NCBI RefSeq assembly: GCF_012933385.1
Contig: NZ_JABBPN010000016.1
Span: forward strand, 37,820 to 101,819
Length of the DNA: 64,000 nt
Reading direction: 5' to 3'
Origin: Paenibacillus lemnae
GTDB taxonomy: Bacteria > Bacillota > Bacilli > Paenibacillales > Paenibacillaceae
Position 1 is the first letter of the stretch; each line of letters begins with the position of its first letter. Position numbers and translations under genes: made by a program. Shown piece after piece: positions 8,400-16,564 of this stretch. The notes below the pieces were generated by a model. The model had not been told where the DNA came from, made no database searches, and worked only from the letters and a program-made list of their open reading frames with translations.

Positions 8400-9222
8400 A
8401 GAGCTGCAAAGATTGGAAGACGAATTGAAAGGGCCTCTGACCACGGCTGTCCGCCAGCCGCCTAGTACTCAGGAGACTGCCTTTTTGATTTCTTCGCTGC
8501 AAGATGAGTTTGATCTGTTAAAGGCGGGGGCGGCACCTGCCAAGCTGGACTTCAATCCGCAGGTGGATCCCCCCTCCTTGAAACAGCTGCTGCTAAATCA
8601 GTTTCGGCTGAACCAGAAGATGATCCTGCTTGCAAGCTCTGCGGTATTTATCATGCTGGTCTTGCTGATCGATCCGAGATATCCGATGGATCAACTGGGC
8701 GGAATTCCCGGCGGGATCTTCCCGCTGATTACCCCAGTGCTTCTGATGATGTCCATGCTGTTCAGCAGCCGTACATGGGACCGGGGTATGCGTGCGGTAG
8801 AGACGATTACACCGTATCCGCCGTCGCTCGTGCTGTACAGCCGGCTTCTATCGGTAACGGTAATTATCATGAGCCTTGGAATGATCAGTACGCTGGTTCT
8901 GGGCATCCGCTCAACCTATACGGAGGGCTCTTACTTTCTAATGGGACCTTTTCTGTTGGAATGGATGAGTGTTCTGCTGCTGACCGGCGGCGCGGCAATG
9001 TATATGATGTTTAAAAAAGGGATCATTTCTGCCATGTGTGCAGCTGTGCTTGCTTATGTCGTCTGGATTTTCTTTCAGGGTGAGCTGCAGTACCAGCAGC
9101 TGCCCCTCGTTATGAAAATGTCGATAGATACAGTCGTGCTGGTCGTTGGAGCACTGCTGGTCATTACCGCTTATGCACAAAGCCTCAAAAACCGGCCAGC
9201 CTCGCGCGAGACCCGCTCATGA
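8380..9222 (+). CDS. Six-helix membrane protein, candidate anti-sigma or ABC permease partner
   Basis: A 280-residue protein with an 80-residue hydrophilic, acidic N-terminus followed by six hydrophobic segments, near residues 81-97, 111-130, 152-176, 187-210, 213-232 and 248-266. Its start lies inside the sigma-factor gene and its stop overlaps the following ATPase gene by 4 bases (ATGA), so it is translationally coupled on both sides. A cytoplasmic domain followed by membrane helices, directly after an ECF factor, is the usual layout of anti-sigma factors, but I see no zinc-binding HxxxCxxC motif. It could instead be the permease partner of the ATPase downstream. Both roles are inferences. 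Confidence 0.72.
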   Translation: MDHLSDKELQRLEDELKGPLTTAVRQPPSTQETAFLISSLQDEFDLLKAGAAPAKLDFNPQVDPPSLKQLLLNQFRLNQKMILLASSAVFIMLVLLIDPRYPMDQLGGIPGGIFPLITPVLLMMSMLFSSRTWDRGMRAVETITPYPPSLVLYSRLLSVTVIIMSLGMISTLVLGIRSTYTEGSYFLMGPFLLEWMSVLLLTGGAAMYMMFKKGIISAMCAAVLAYVVWIFFQGELQYQQLPLVMKMSIDTVVLVVGALLVITAYAQSLKNRPASRETRS

Positions 9223-10079
9223 TCAGTATTCAGAATCTTGCGCGGCAGGCAGGTACTTACCGGCTGGAGGTAGAGCAGGCGACCCTGCATTCCGGTCTCA
9301 ACCTGATCGTAGGTTCTAACGGAGCGGGAAAGACGACCTTGATGGAGATGCTGACCACCCTCCGGATGCCGGATGCTGGCACCATCCGGTACAAGGGGCG
9401 CCAGGCAGCGGAGCATCTTCCCCTCGTTCGCAGCCAGATCGGGTATGTGCCTTCGGACATTGAGCTGTATGGAGATATGAAGACAGAGAAGCTGCTCCGG
9501 TATCTGGCCGAGCTGAAGGGTGTGTATTCCGGGGAAGCGATCAACCGGCTGATCAATGATTTCAGGCTGGACCCCCACAGACGTACCAAGGTCAAGAAGC
9601 TGTCGCAGGGTGTGCAGCGCAGGATTGCCGTCGTTCAGGCGCTGCTCGCCTCGCCATCGTTTCTGTTTCTGGATGAGCCTCTGAATGGCATGGATGCGGA
9701 GGAACGGAGATTTCTGATCTCTTATCTGACCCGCTATGCCAAGGACAGAGTGGTTGTTGTCGCCGCTCATGAGCTGAATGAGTGGGAAATGGCAGCCGAT
9801 TATGTCATTTGGCTTCATCGCGGTAATATCCGGTACAATGGGCCTGTCCGAACCTGGCAGCTGGCGGTTCCCTCCAAAGTATGGGAAGGAGAAATATCAT
9901 TGCAGGCATTTCACCAGATTCCAGAACGGCAGCTGATTCATTTTCAAATGTCGTCCGTGGGAGTGCGCGTGCGGAGGATGGGTGAATCTGCGCCAGGTCC
10001 GGAATACAAGGAGAAGGACCCGACACTGGAGGATGCTTTCTTTCTTCATATGGACGATATGGAGGGGGAGCGGTTTTAG
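9219..10079 (+). CDS. ABC transporter ATP-binding protein
   Basis: A 286-residue ABC ATPase. Walker A is GSNGAGKTT at residues 32-40. The signature is a divergent SQGVQRRI where most relatives have SGGxxQR. Walker B is FLFLDEP and the D-loop is NGMD. The H-loop is AAHELNE rather than the more common STH. The C-terminal 70 residues are a poorly conserved extension. The start overlaps the membrane protein stop by 4 bases, and this is the last gene of the operon that begins at 4690. It probably works with the six-helix protein immediately upstream. Confidence 0.9.
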   Translation: MISIQNLARQAGTYRLEVEQATLHSGLNLIVGSNGAGKTTLMEMLTTLRMPDAGTIRYKGRQAAEHLPLVRSQIGYVPSDIELYGDMKTEKLLRYLAELKGVYSGEAINRLINDFRLDPHRRTKVKKLSQGVQRRIAVVQALLASPSFLFLDEPLNGMDAEERRFLISYLTRYAKDRVVVVAAHELNEWEMAADYVIWLHRGNIRYNGPVRTWQLAVPSKVWEGEISLQAFHQIPERQLIHFQMSSVGVRVRRMGESAPGPEYKEKDPTLEDAFFLHMDDMEGERF

Positions 10080-10145
10080 AGAATCAAAGCGCTCTCATTG
10101 GGGTAAGAAGAGTTGTACAGACCACCCCGAAGGGAGCGAGGTTTT

Positions 10146-10964
10146 ATGGGAACAACAGGAGCAAACCAACAGGAAAAGGTCGCACTGGTTACTGGAGCAG
10201 GTATCGGCATTGGACGCGGTGTCGCCAAAGTACTGGCGGAAAAAGGCTACCGGCTGGCATTGACATATCACTCCAGTGATGAAGATATCAAAGCGGTGTC
10301 GCAGGATATCAGTCACACCTACGGCAAGGAGCCGCTGCTGATCCAGAGTGACCTGAGTGTTCGTGGCGAGGCGGAACAGACCATCAAGAAGACGGTGGAG
10401 GAGCTGGGACGGATCGACCTGCTGGTGAACAATGCGGGAATCGGAAACCATTCGGTATTGACCGACATGGAGGAAGAAGACATTGATATGACCATCCATC
10501 TGGATTACCGTGCACCCATTCTGCTCAGCAAATATGCGGCAAAAGAAATGATAGCACGGGATATTCCCGGCAGTATCATCTTCATTACCTCTTCGCGGGG
10601 AGAGCGGGCATACCCGAAAGACAGCATCTATGGCGGCATGAAGGCAGCACTCATGCGCTCAGCACAGTCCCTGGCCCTGGAGTGGTCGCGTCACGGAATT
10701 CGCGTGAACTGCATCGCTCCCGGGGCAACTGTCAACCGGCTGGATCAAAATGCGGAGGATGAGCCGCTGGGCAGCAAAATCCCGCTCGGCCGTATTGGTA
10801 CCCCGTCTGATATCGGGGAGGCTATTGCCTGGATCAGCTCGGACAAAGCATCCTACATCACCGGCATCAATCTGCGGATTGACGGAGGCTTGATTCTGCC
10901 GGGCATGCCGGAGGACACTTCCCCGGAAGCCGGTTACGGCTGGGGTGAAGTGAGACAGGATTAA
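10146..10964 (+). CDS. SDR-family oxidoreductase
   Basis: A 272-residue short-chain dehydrogenase/reductase. The cofactor motif TGAGIGIGRG is at residues 17-26, NNAG at 95-98, and the catalytic set is Ser149/150, Tyr162 and Lys166 (YGGMK). The C-terminal NLRIDGG segment fits the classical SDR fold, near the glucose-1-dehydrogenase/3-oxoacyl-reductase subgroup. NADP or NAD use and the substrate are not decidable. I chose ATG 10146 behind GGGAGCGAGG over a TTG at 10113 without a ribosome site. The gene stands alone between the ABC operon and a terminator. Confidence 0.9.
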   Translation: MGTTGANQQEKVALVTGAGIGIGRGVAKVLAEKGYRLALTYHSSDEDIKAVSQDISHTYGKEPLLIQSDLSVRGEAEQTIKKTVEELGRIDLLVNNAGIGNHSVLTDMEEEDIDMTIHLDYRAPILLSKYAAKEMIARDIPGSIIFITSSRGERAYPKDSIYGGMKAALMRSAQSLALEWSRHGIRVNCIAPGATVNRLDQNAEDEPLGSKIPLGRIGTPSDIGEAIAWISSDKASYITGINLRIDGGLILPGMPEDTSPEAGYGWGEVRQD

Positions 10965-10984
10965 CCATAACAAGCTAACCGCAG

Positions 10985-11032
10985 CAAGCTGAACCGGCCC
11001 TCCACAGGCTGCCGGCACAGCTTGTTTTTTTT
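10985..11032 (+). terminator. Rho-independent terminator after the SDR gene
   Basis: CAAGCTG and CCGGC arms pair with GCCGG and CAGCTTG, with a short internal bulge, followed by eight T. The convergent AraC gene ends 48 bases further on. Confidence 0.85.
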
Positions 11033-11079
11033 GTGTACGAGGATGCAGGGCTGTGGAACACGGGCATTGTTTCTGCACA

Positions 11080-11946
11080 TCAGCGTTTTTGTTTATACTG
11101 CTGCCGGTACTGTCGGGGGGAAGTATGGACCGTTCGCTTGAACATTTTGCCAAAATGAGAAAAGTTGCCGAACCCCGCCTGCCAGGCAATATCCGTGATC
11201 GGAATGTCACTTTCACGCAGCAGACGCTGTGCCTCTTTGATCCGCAGCAGGTTCATATAGTCGCTGAATGTAAAGCCGGTCGTCTTCTTGAACAGACGGC
11301 TGAGATAATACGGGCTGATGTCAAAGCTGGCAGCCACATCCGGGAGCTGAAGGGATTCCCGGTAGTTCTCATTCAAATACCGGAGCACCGCCTGCAGCGT
11401 AGGGTGCAGATCCGGTTCTATATCTGAAGGAGTTACTTGTCCCCTGGTATGGTTCCGGCAGGCTAGCACGAGCAGATCCACAAGCCGCTGCCGAAGCAGC
11501 TGGCTTCTGCCTGGCTGGAGGTGAAGCATTTCCTCCACCATATCCTGCACAATCCTCCCCGCCGCCTCGCTGTAAGGGGATGGCAATCTCAAAATTGGTA
11601 TATCCCAGTTAAAAGGTTCCATGATTGTCTGCGTAAGATCAGACGGTACATCCATCTGTGTGAAAAGCTCCGGATGGAGATAAAGGACAAGCCGTTCATG
11701 ATCCGCACGGCCGCTGTCCAGCGTTTTGTGAACGCTGTTTCGGTCCACAAAAACGAGATCACCGGCCCGGATTCGGTATGAGCGGTCTTTGATAAAATAA
11801 ATTCGCTCGCCAGATATTAAATAATACAGCTCATACTGTGGATGATAATGGTCTGCTGCCATCGAAAAGTAACCGTATCTGCGGTCATATTCCATCGTCA
11901 GCCATCCGGAGTCGTCTTGAAAATCGGCTCGGCTGGTGTTCGACAT
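11080..11946 (-). CDS. AraC-family transcriptional regulator
   Basis: A 288-residue regulator. The N-terminal half (about 20-150) is a cupin-like sensor with HPQYELYYLISG and RAGDLVFVDRNSVHKT segments. The C-terminal half (about 185-285) carries the two AraC helix-turn-helix motifs, LPDVAASFDISPYYLSRLFKK and ITDIAWQAGFGNFSHFGKMFKR. It is transcribed divergently from the dehydrogenase gene at 12074, with a 127-base shared promoter region holding an inverted repeat and a CcpA-like site, so it probably activates that gene in response to a sugar or polyol. The effector is unknown. Confidence 0.92.
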   Translation of the reverse strand: MSNTSRADFQDDSGWLTMEYDRRYGYFSMAADHYHPQYELYYLISGERIYFIKDRSYRIRAGDLVFVDRNSVHKTLDSGRADHERLVLYLHPELFTQMDVPSDLTQTIMEPFNWDIPILRLPSPYSEAAGRIVQDMVEEMLHLQPGRSQLLRQRLVDLLVLACRNHTRGQVTPSDIEPDLHPTLQAVLRYLNENYRESLQLPDVAASFDISPYYLSRLFKKTTGFTFSDYMNLLRIKEAQRLLRESDIPITDIAWQAGFGNFSHFGKMFKRTVHTSPRQYRQQYKQKR

Positions 11947-11988
11947 GCATCTCCACCTCCTTTAAATACATTATAGCAAAATAAGCGG

Positions 11989-12017
11989 TGTTAACGCTTT
12001 ATTTCGCATCATATGCG
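11989..12017. promoter_or_regulatory. cre-like site and CGCAT inverted repeat in a divergent promoter region
   Basis: TGTTAACGCTTTAT (11989-12002) read on the minus strand matches 12 of 14 positions of the CcpA consensus TGWAARCGYTWNCW. Directly beside it, CGCAT-CAT-ATGCG (12005-12017) is a perfect 5-bp inverted repeat. A TATAAT box at 12039-12044 has no good -35 box 17 bases upstream, as expected for an activator-dependent promoter. Confidence 0.5.
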
Positions 12018-12073
12018 GAGAAATAAATGCTCTATTGTTATAATCTATACCTATATTCAAGGAGGCGATAGAG

Positions 12074-13363
12074 ATGAGCAAGAAGAAACGCTATGTACTG
12101 GTAGGAACCGGAGGCCGGGCTGAATTTTTTTATGGCGCGCTGGCTGAACATTTCCGGGACCGTTCCGAGCTTTTAGCATTTTGCGATATTAACCAGACCC
12201 GTATGAACTATGCTAATCAGCTGCTCCGGGAAAAATATGATTATCCTGAAGTGTCCACATATACAGCGGACCGCTTTGATCAGATGATTGAAGAACAAAA
12301 ACCTGACTATGTGATCGTGACCAGCGTCGACCGGACGCATCATAAATATATTATCCGGGCGATGGAACTCGGCTGCGATGTCATTACAGAGAAGCCGATG
12401 ACCGTCGATGAGGAGAAATGCCAGGAGATTCTGGACGCATCCAAAAGAACAGGCCGGAACATTCGCGTGACTTTTAACTATCGCTATGCGCCGCATCATA
12501 CCAAGGTGCGTGAGCTCATTATGAACGATACGATCGGCAAAGTAACCTCGGTGCACTTTGAATGGCTGCTCAACACCCGTCACGGTGCAGATTATTTCCG
12601 CCGCTGGCATCGGGACAAGCGCAACAGCGGAGGACTTCTGGTGCATAAATCGACCCACCATTTTGACCTCGTTAATTTCTGGATCGGCTCCCAGCCGGAG
12701 ACGGTGTTTGCATTCGGTGATCTGATGTTCTACGGAAAAGAGAATGCGGAAGAGCGCGGTGTTACACAGTTCTATAACCGTTCGACCGGCAATCCCCTGG
12801 CAAAGGATGACCCTTTTGCGCTTCACCTGGATTCCAATGAACATATGAAATCCATGTACCTGGACGCCGAGAGTGAAGATGGTTATCAACGCGACCAAAG
12901 TGTGTTCGGCGACGGTATCAATATTGAAGATACGATGGGTGTTCTGGTGAAGTACCGGAACAAAGCCGTTTTGACTTACTCACTCGTCGCATACCAGCCT
13001 TGGGAAGGATACAGGCTTGCGATTAACGGCACCAAGGGCCGGATTGAAATGTCGATTCTGGAGCAGTCCTATGTTAACTCGCAGGGAGACAAGAAGCTCG
13101 AAGGTGCGCTGAAAGGTAAAAGCCTGGAGGTCTTTCCAATGTTCGGTGCTCCTTATGAAGTGGAAGTGGAAGAACGTGAAGGCGGACATGGCGGCGGTGA
13201 TCCGGTGCTGCTGAATGATCTCTTCGGCCAGCCTGAAGAGGATCCATACAACCGTGCTGCCAACCAGGTCGATGGTGCCAGATCCATCCTGACCGGCATT
13301 GCAGCCAACAAGGCCATAGCTACGGGCCTGCCTGTACAGATCAACAGTCTGGTGCGTTTCTAA
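12074..13363 (+). CDS. Gfo/Idh/MocA-family oxidoreductase
   Basis: A 429-residue NAD(P)-dependent dehydrogenase. The N-terminal Rossmann fold starts at VLVGTGGRAEFF, and the family signature EKPMTVDEEKC follows near residue 112, carrying the conserved Lys of the EKP motif. The C-terminal half includes HKSTHHFDLVNFWIG near residue 195, where His residues usually help catalysis. Members act on sugars, inositols or sugar acids. The gene has a strong AAGGAGG site and a divergent AraC partner, which suggests inducible carbohydrate use. It ends before a clear terminator. Confidence 0.9.
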   Translation: MSKKKRYVLVGTGGRAEFFYGALAEHFRDRSELLAFCDINQTRMNYANQLLREKYDYPEVSTYTADRFDQMIEEQKPDYVIVTSVDRTHHKYIIRAMELGCDVITEKPMTVDEEKCQEILDASKRTGRNIRVTFNYRYAPHHTKVRELIMNDTIGKVTSVHFEWLLNTRHGADYFRRWHRDKRNSGGLLVHKSTHHFDLVNFWIGSQPETVFAFGDLMFYGKENAEERGVTQFYNRSTGNPLAKDDPFALHLDSNEHMKSMYLDAESEDGYQRDQSVFGDGINIEDTMGVLVKYRNKAVLTYSLVAYQPWEGYRLAINGTKGRIEMSILEQSYVNSQGDKKLEGALKGKSLEVFPMFGAPYEVEVEEREGGHGGGDPVLLNDLFGQPEEDPYNRAANQVDGARSILTGIAANKAIATGLPVQINSLVRF

Positions 13364-13388
13364 GGATAGGTTGACGTTAATCTACCTG

Positions 13389-13427
13389 TTAAAGGCTGCG
13401 TGAAATTCACGCAGCCTTTAATTTTTA
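13389..13427 (+). terminator. Rho-independent terminator after the Gfo/Idh/MocA gene
   Basis: TTAAAGGCTGCGTGAA pairs with TTCACGCAGCCTTTAA around a minimal loop and is followed by ATTTTTAT. Confidence 0.9.
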
Positions 13428-13502
13428 TAAGTGATGTAAGGGTTTGCTTAATTCCGACCAGATTAATTGGTTTTACCTCTTTTCAAAACTCACAAAGTAT
13501 GA

Positions 13503-14858
<1,356 letters not shown>

Positions 14859-14892
14859 CGTATCTTTTTAATAATCACAGTAAGGATCCAGA

Positions 14893-14932
14893 AGAGACAC
14901 TGCGGTACGATACCGTGGTGTTTCTTTTTTTG
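14893..14932 (+). terminator. Rho-independent terminator after metY
   Basis: AGACACTGCGGTA pairs with TACCGTGGTGTTTCT (one wobble) and is followed by seven T. Confidence 0.88.
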
Positions 14933-15045
14933 TCTGCCTAAAAGCTGTGATCGTCCGTATATTTCAGGAAAAGCCACAATAATCTGTAGGGAGGCAGGGA
15001 AACCGCCAACTCCACACTTCATAAGAAAAGAGGTAGGATCCACTT

Positions 15046-16242
15046 ATGACGGAAGCGAAACGGGCACATGGCATGGAGACTGGTAAACGCTTTTATGATC
15101 TGTTCACCCGGTGGGATCGTGACCGTCCGTCCGAGACATACTCCGAGCTGCAAGGGCTTGGTGATCTGGCGGTCAAGGGAGGGATCACTCATGAGGAAGC
15201 GCTGCTGCTTCTGGCTCCGCCTGATGAGATAGAGTCGATGCTCTGCAAGAAAGACCATTCCGCCACCGGCATGCTGCATAATCAGGCGGAGGCTTCCATC
15301 CAGCGATTGCTGGCATGGAGTGATACCAGACGAAGACTGAAGGTACTGGTTCGCGCCGATTCCAAAGAAAAAGCCCATGAAGGCATGCTGCGGGGAGCGC
15401 AGGGAATCGGCCTCATACGCGGTGAAGAAATTCTACGTGAAGACGGGCTGCTGCAGGTGTATCAGGATTGGCTGCAGTGCAGGGAAGATGAAGAGCGGCG
15501 GGTCCATTACCGCAGGCGAATAGTATCTTTATGGACTGAATCCTGGGCTTCGATTTTCCAGGCGGCTGGGGCACGCCCCTGCGCGGTCAGTCTCGTCTGG
15601 GATGCCTTGGCGGACAGCCGCCCTGAAGAACGTCTGGAGCTGCAGGATATTCAGCTGGAGTCTCTGTTCAGAGCCGTGGCACGCTGCCAGGAAGAAGAAA
15701 TATATAGTCAGCTGGAGCTGCTGGCTTTATGGCCGATGGATGAAGAGGAGTTTTTGGCTGCCTATGATTTGATCGAAGAGGTGGGACGTCAAACACTGGG
15801 TTCACACCGATGGGATGGGAGTCTTAAAATAGGAGCTCTCCTGCACCCTGATGTTGCGCCGTCTGATGCGGCGGGTATTGCCCGTTCGGCAGATCTGATC
15901 GTCATGGATACAGAGAGTGCGTCCCGATTTCATCTGTTGGAGCAAGGGCACCCGCTCGGAGGGCCTTCACGCCTGATTCCCTTGGATGAACCGGTAAGTG
16001 AATGGGCCAGTCCGGCGTTGCTTCATTCGCATTTGGAAGAAACCGTGCGGGTGATCCGGATGATCAAGCCCAATATGATTCTTCGTGCAGGCGGGGATAT
16101 CAGATCTTCTGATCTCCGGACCGTGTACCGGCTGGAGATTTTGGGCGTGTGCTGTGCCCCTGAAGATGTGGCAGCGGTAAAGCTCACCGGACTCCGTCTG
16201 GAAATGAGTGATGACCGCTTCACCTCTGCTGAAGAGGCTTAG
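15046..16242 (+). CDS. Decayed PPDK/PEP-utilising-like protein
   Basis: A 398-residue protein that resembles the C-terminal third of pyruvate phosphate dikinase. The start (GLGDLAVKGGITHEEALLLLAPPDEIESML) corresponds to the PPDK linker before the swivelling domain. VLVRADSKEKAHEGMLRGAQGIGLIRGEE corresponds to the start of the PEP-binding barrel (NADTPEDA..GAEGIGLCRTEH), and KIGALLHPDVAPSDAAGIARSADLIVMDTES to the strand with KIGTMIEVPRAAL. The catalytic loop around CGEHGG is replaced by RAGGDIRSSD and the phospho-His domain is missing. I infer a non-catalytic, stand-alone paralogue of unknown role. Start ATG has AGAGGTAGG upstream. The relationship rests on motif order, not on a search. Confidence 0.7.
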   Translation: MTEAKRAHGMETGKRFYDLFTRWDRDRPSETYSELQGLGDLAVKGGITHEEALLLLAPPDEIESMLCKKDHSATGMLHNQAEASIQRLLAWSDTRRRLKVLVRADSKEKAHEGMLRGAQGIGLIRGEEILREDGLLQVYQDWLQCREDEERRVHYRRRIVSLWTESWASIFQAAGARPCAVSLVWDALADSRPEERLELQDIQLESLFRAVARCQEEEIYSQLELLALWPMDEEEFLAAYDLIEEVGRQTLGSHRWDGSLKIGALLHPDVAPSDAAGIARSADLIVMDTESASRFHLLEQGHPLGGPSRLIPLDEPVSEWASPALLHSHLEETVRVIRMIKPNMILRAGGDIRSSDLRTVYRLEILGVCCAPEDVAAVKLTGLRLEMSDDRFTSAEEA

Positions 16243-16282
16243 AGATCATACGTACAATCACAGCCCCGTATGTGAATATAGC

Positions 16283-16325
16283 AAGCGCCCGGTCCCTTGA
16301 TCAATCAAGGGAGCCGGGCGCTTTT
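16283..16325 (+). terminator. Rho-independent terminator after the PPDK-like gene
   Basis: AAGCGCCCGG and CCCTTGAT arms pair with ATCAAGGG and CCGGGCGCTT, followed by TTTT. Confidence 0.88.
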
Positions 16326-16458
16326 AGTTGTGAGCAGAATGGGTTGGAGAACAATTTTATAAAATTAGGCGGCTGGATGTTTACACACCCACCGAATATG
16401 GGTATTATATATTCATAAAGTTGCGTTAAGGAAAATAAATTGTACTCAGTCAAAAACG

Positions 16459-16546
16459 ATTCTCATTCTCATTTAGCATGCTGCTCCGGTTTAGCCGGGG
16501 CAGCATGAGTCATTTTAAGGGCAATAAGAATGGATCTCATTCTCAA
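16459..16546 (+). promoter_or_regulatory. Two Fur-like direct repeats flanking a hairpin, leader of the metal ATPase
   Basis: The 11-mer TCTCATTCTCA occurs at 16461-16471 and again at 16535-16545. Read on the minus strand, the first site (TGAGAATGAGAATCG) matches 10 of 14 arm positions of a Fur-type TGATAAT-N-ATTATCA box. The second includes an AGAATG/CATTCT inverted repeat. Between them CATGCTGCTCCGG pairs with CCGGGGCAGCATG (16477-16507). The second repeat lies 20 bases before the start codon. A Fur-family regulator is inferred, and PerR or Zur are alternatives. Confidence 0.5.
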
Positions 16547-16564
16547 GTGCGGGAGGAATAAAAC

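Noticed and set aside
10113..10145. TTG-initiated longer form of the SDR protein
   Set aside because: The extra residues are not part of the SDR fold and the ribosome site lies before ATG 10146.
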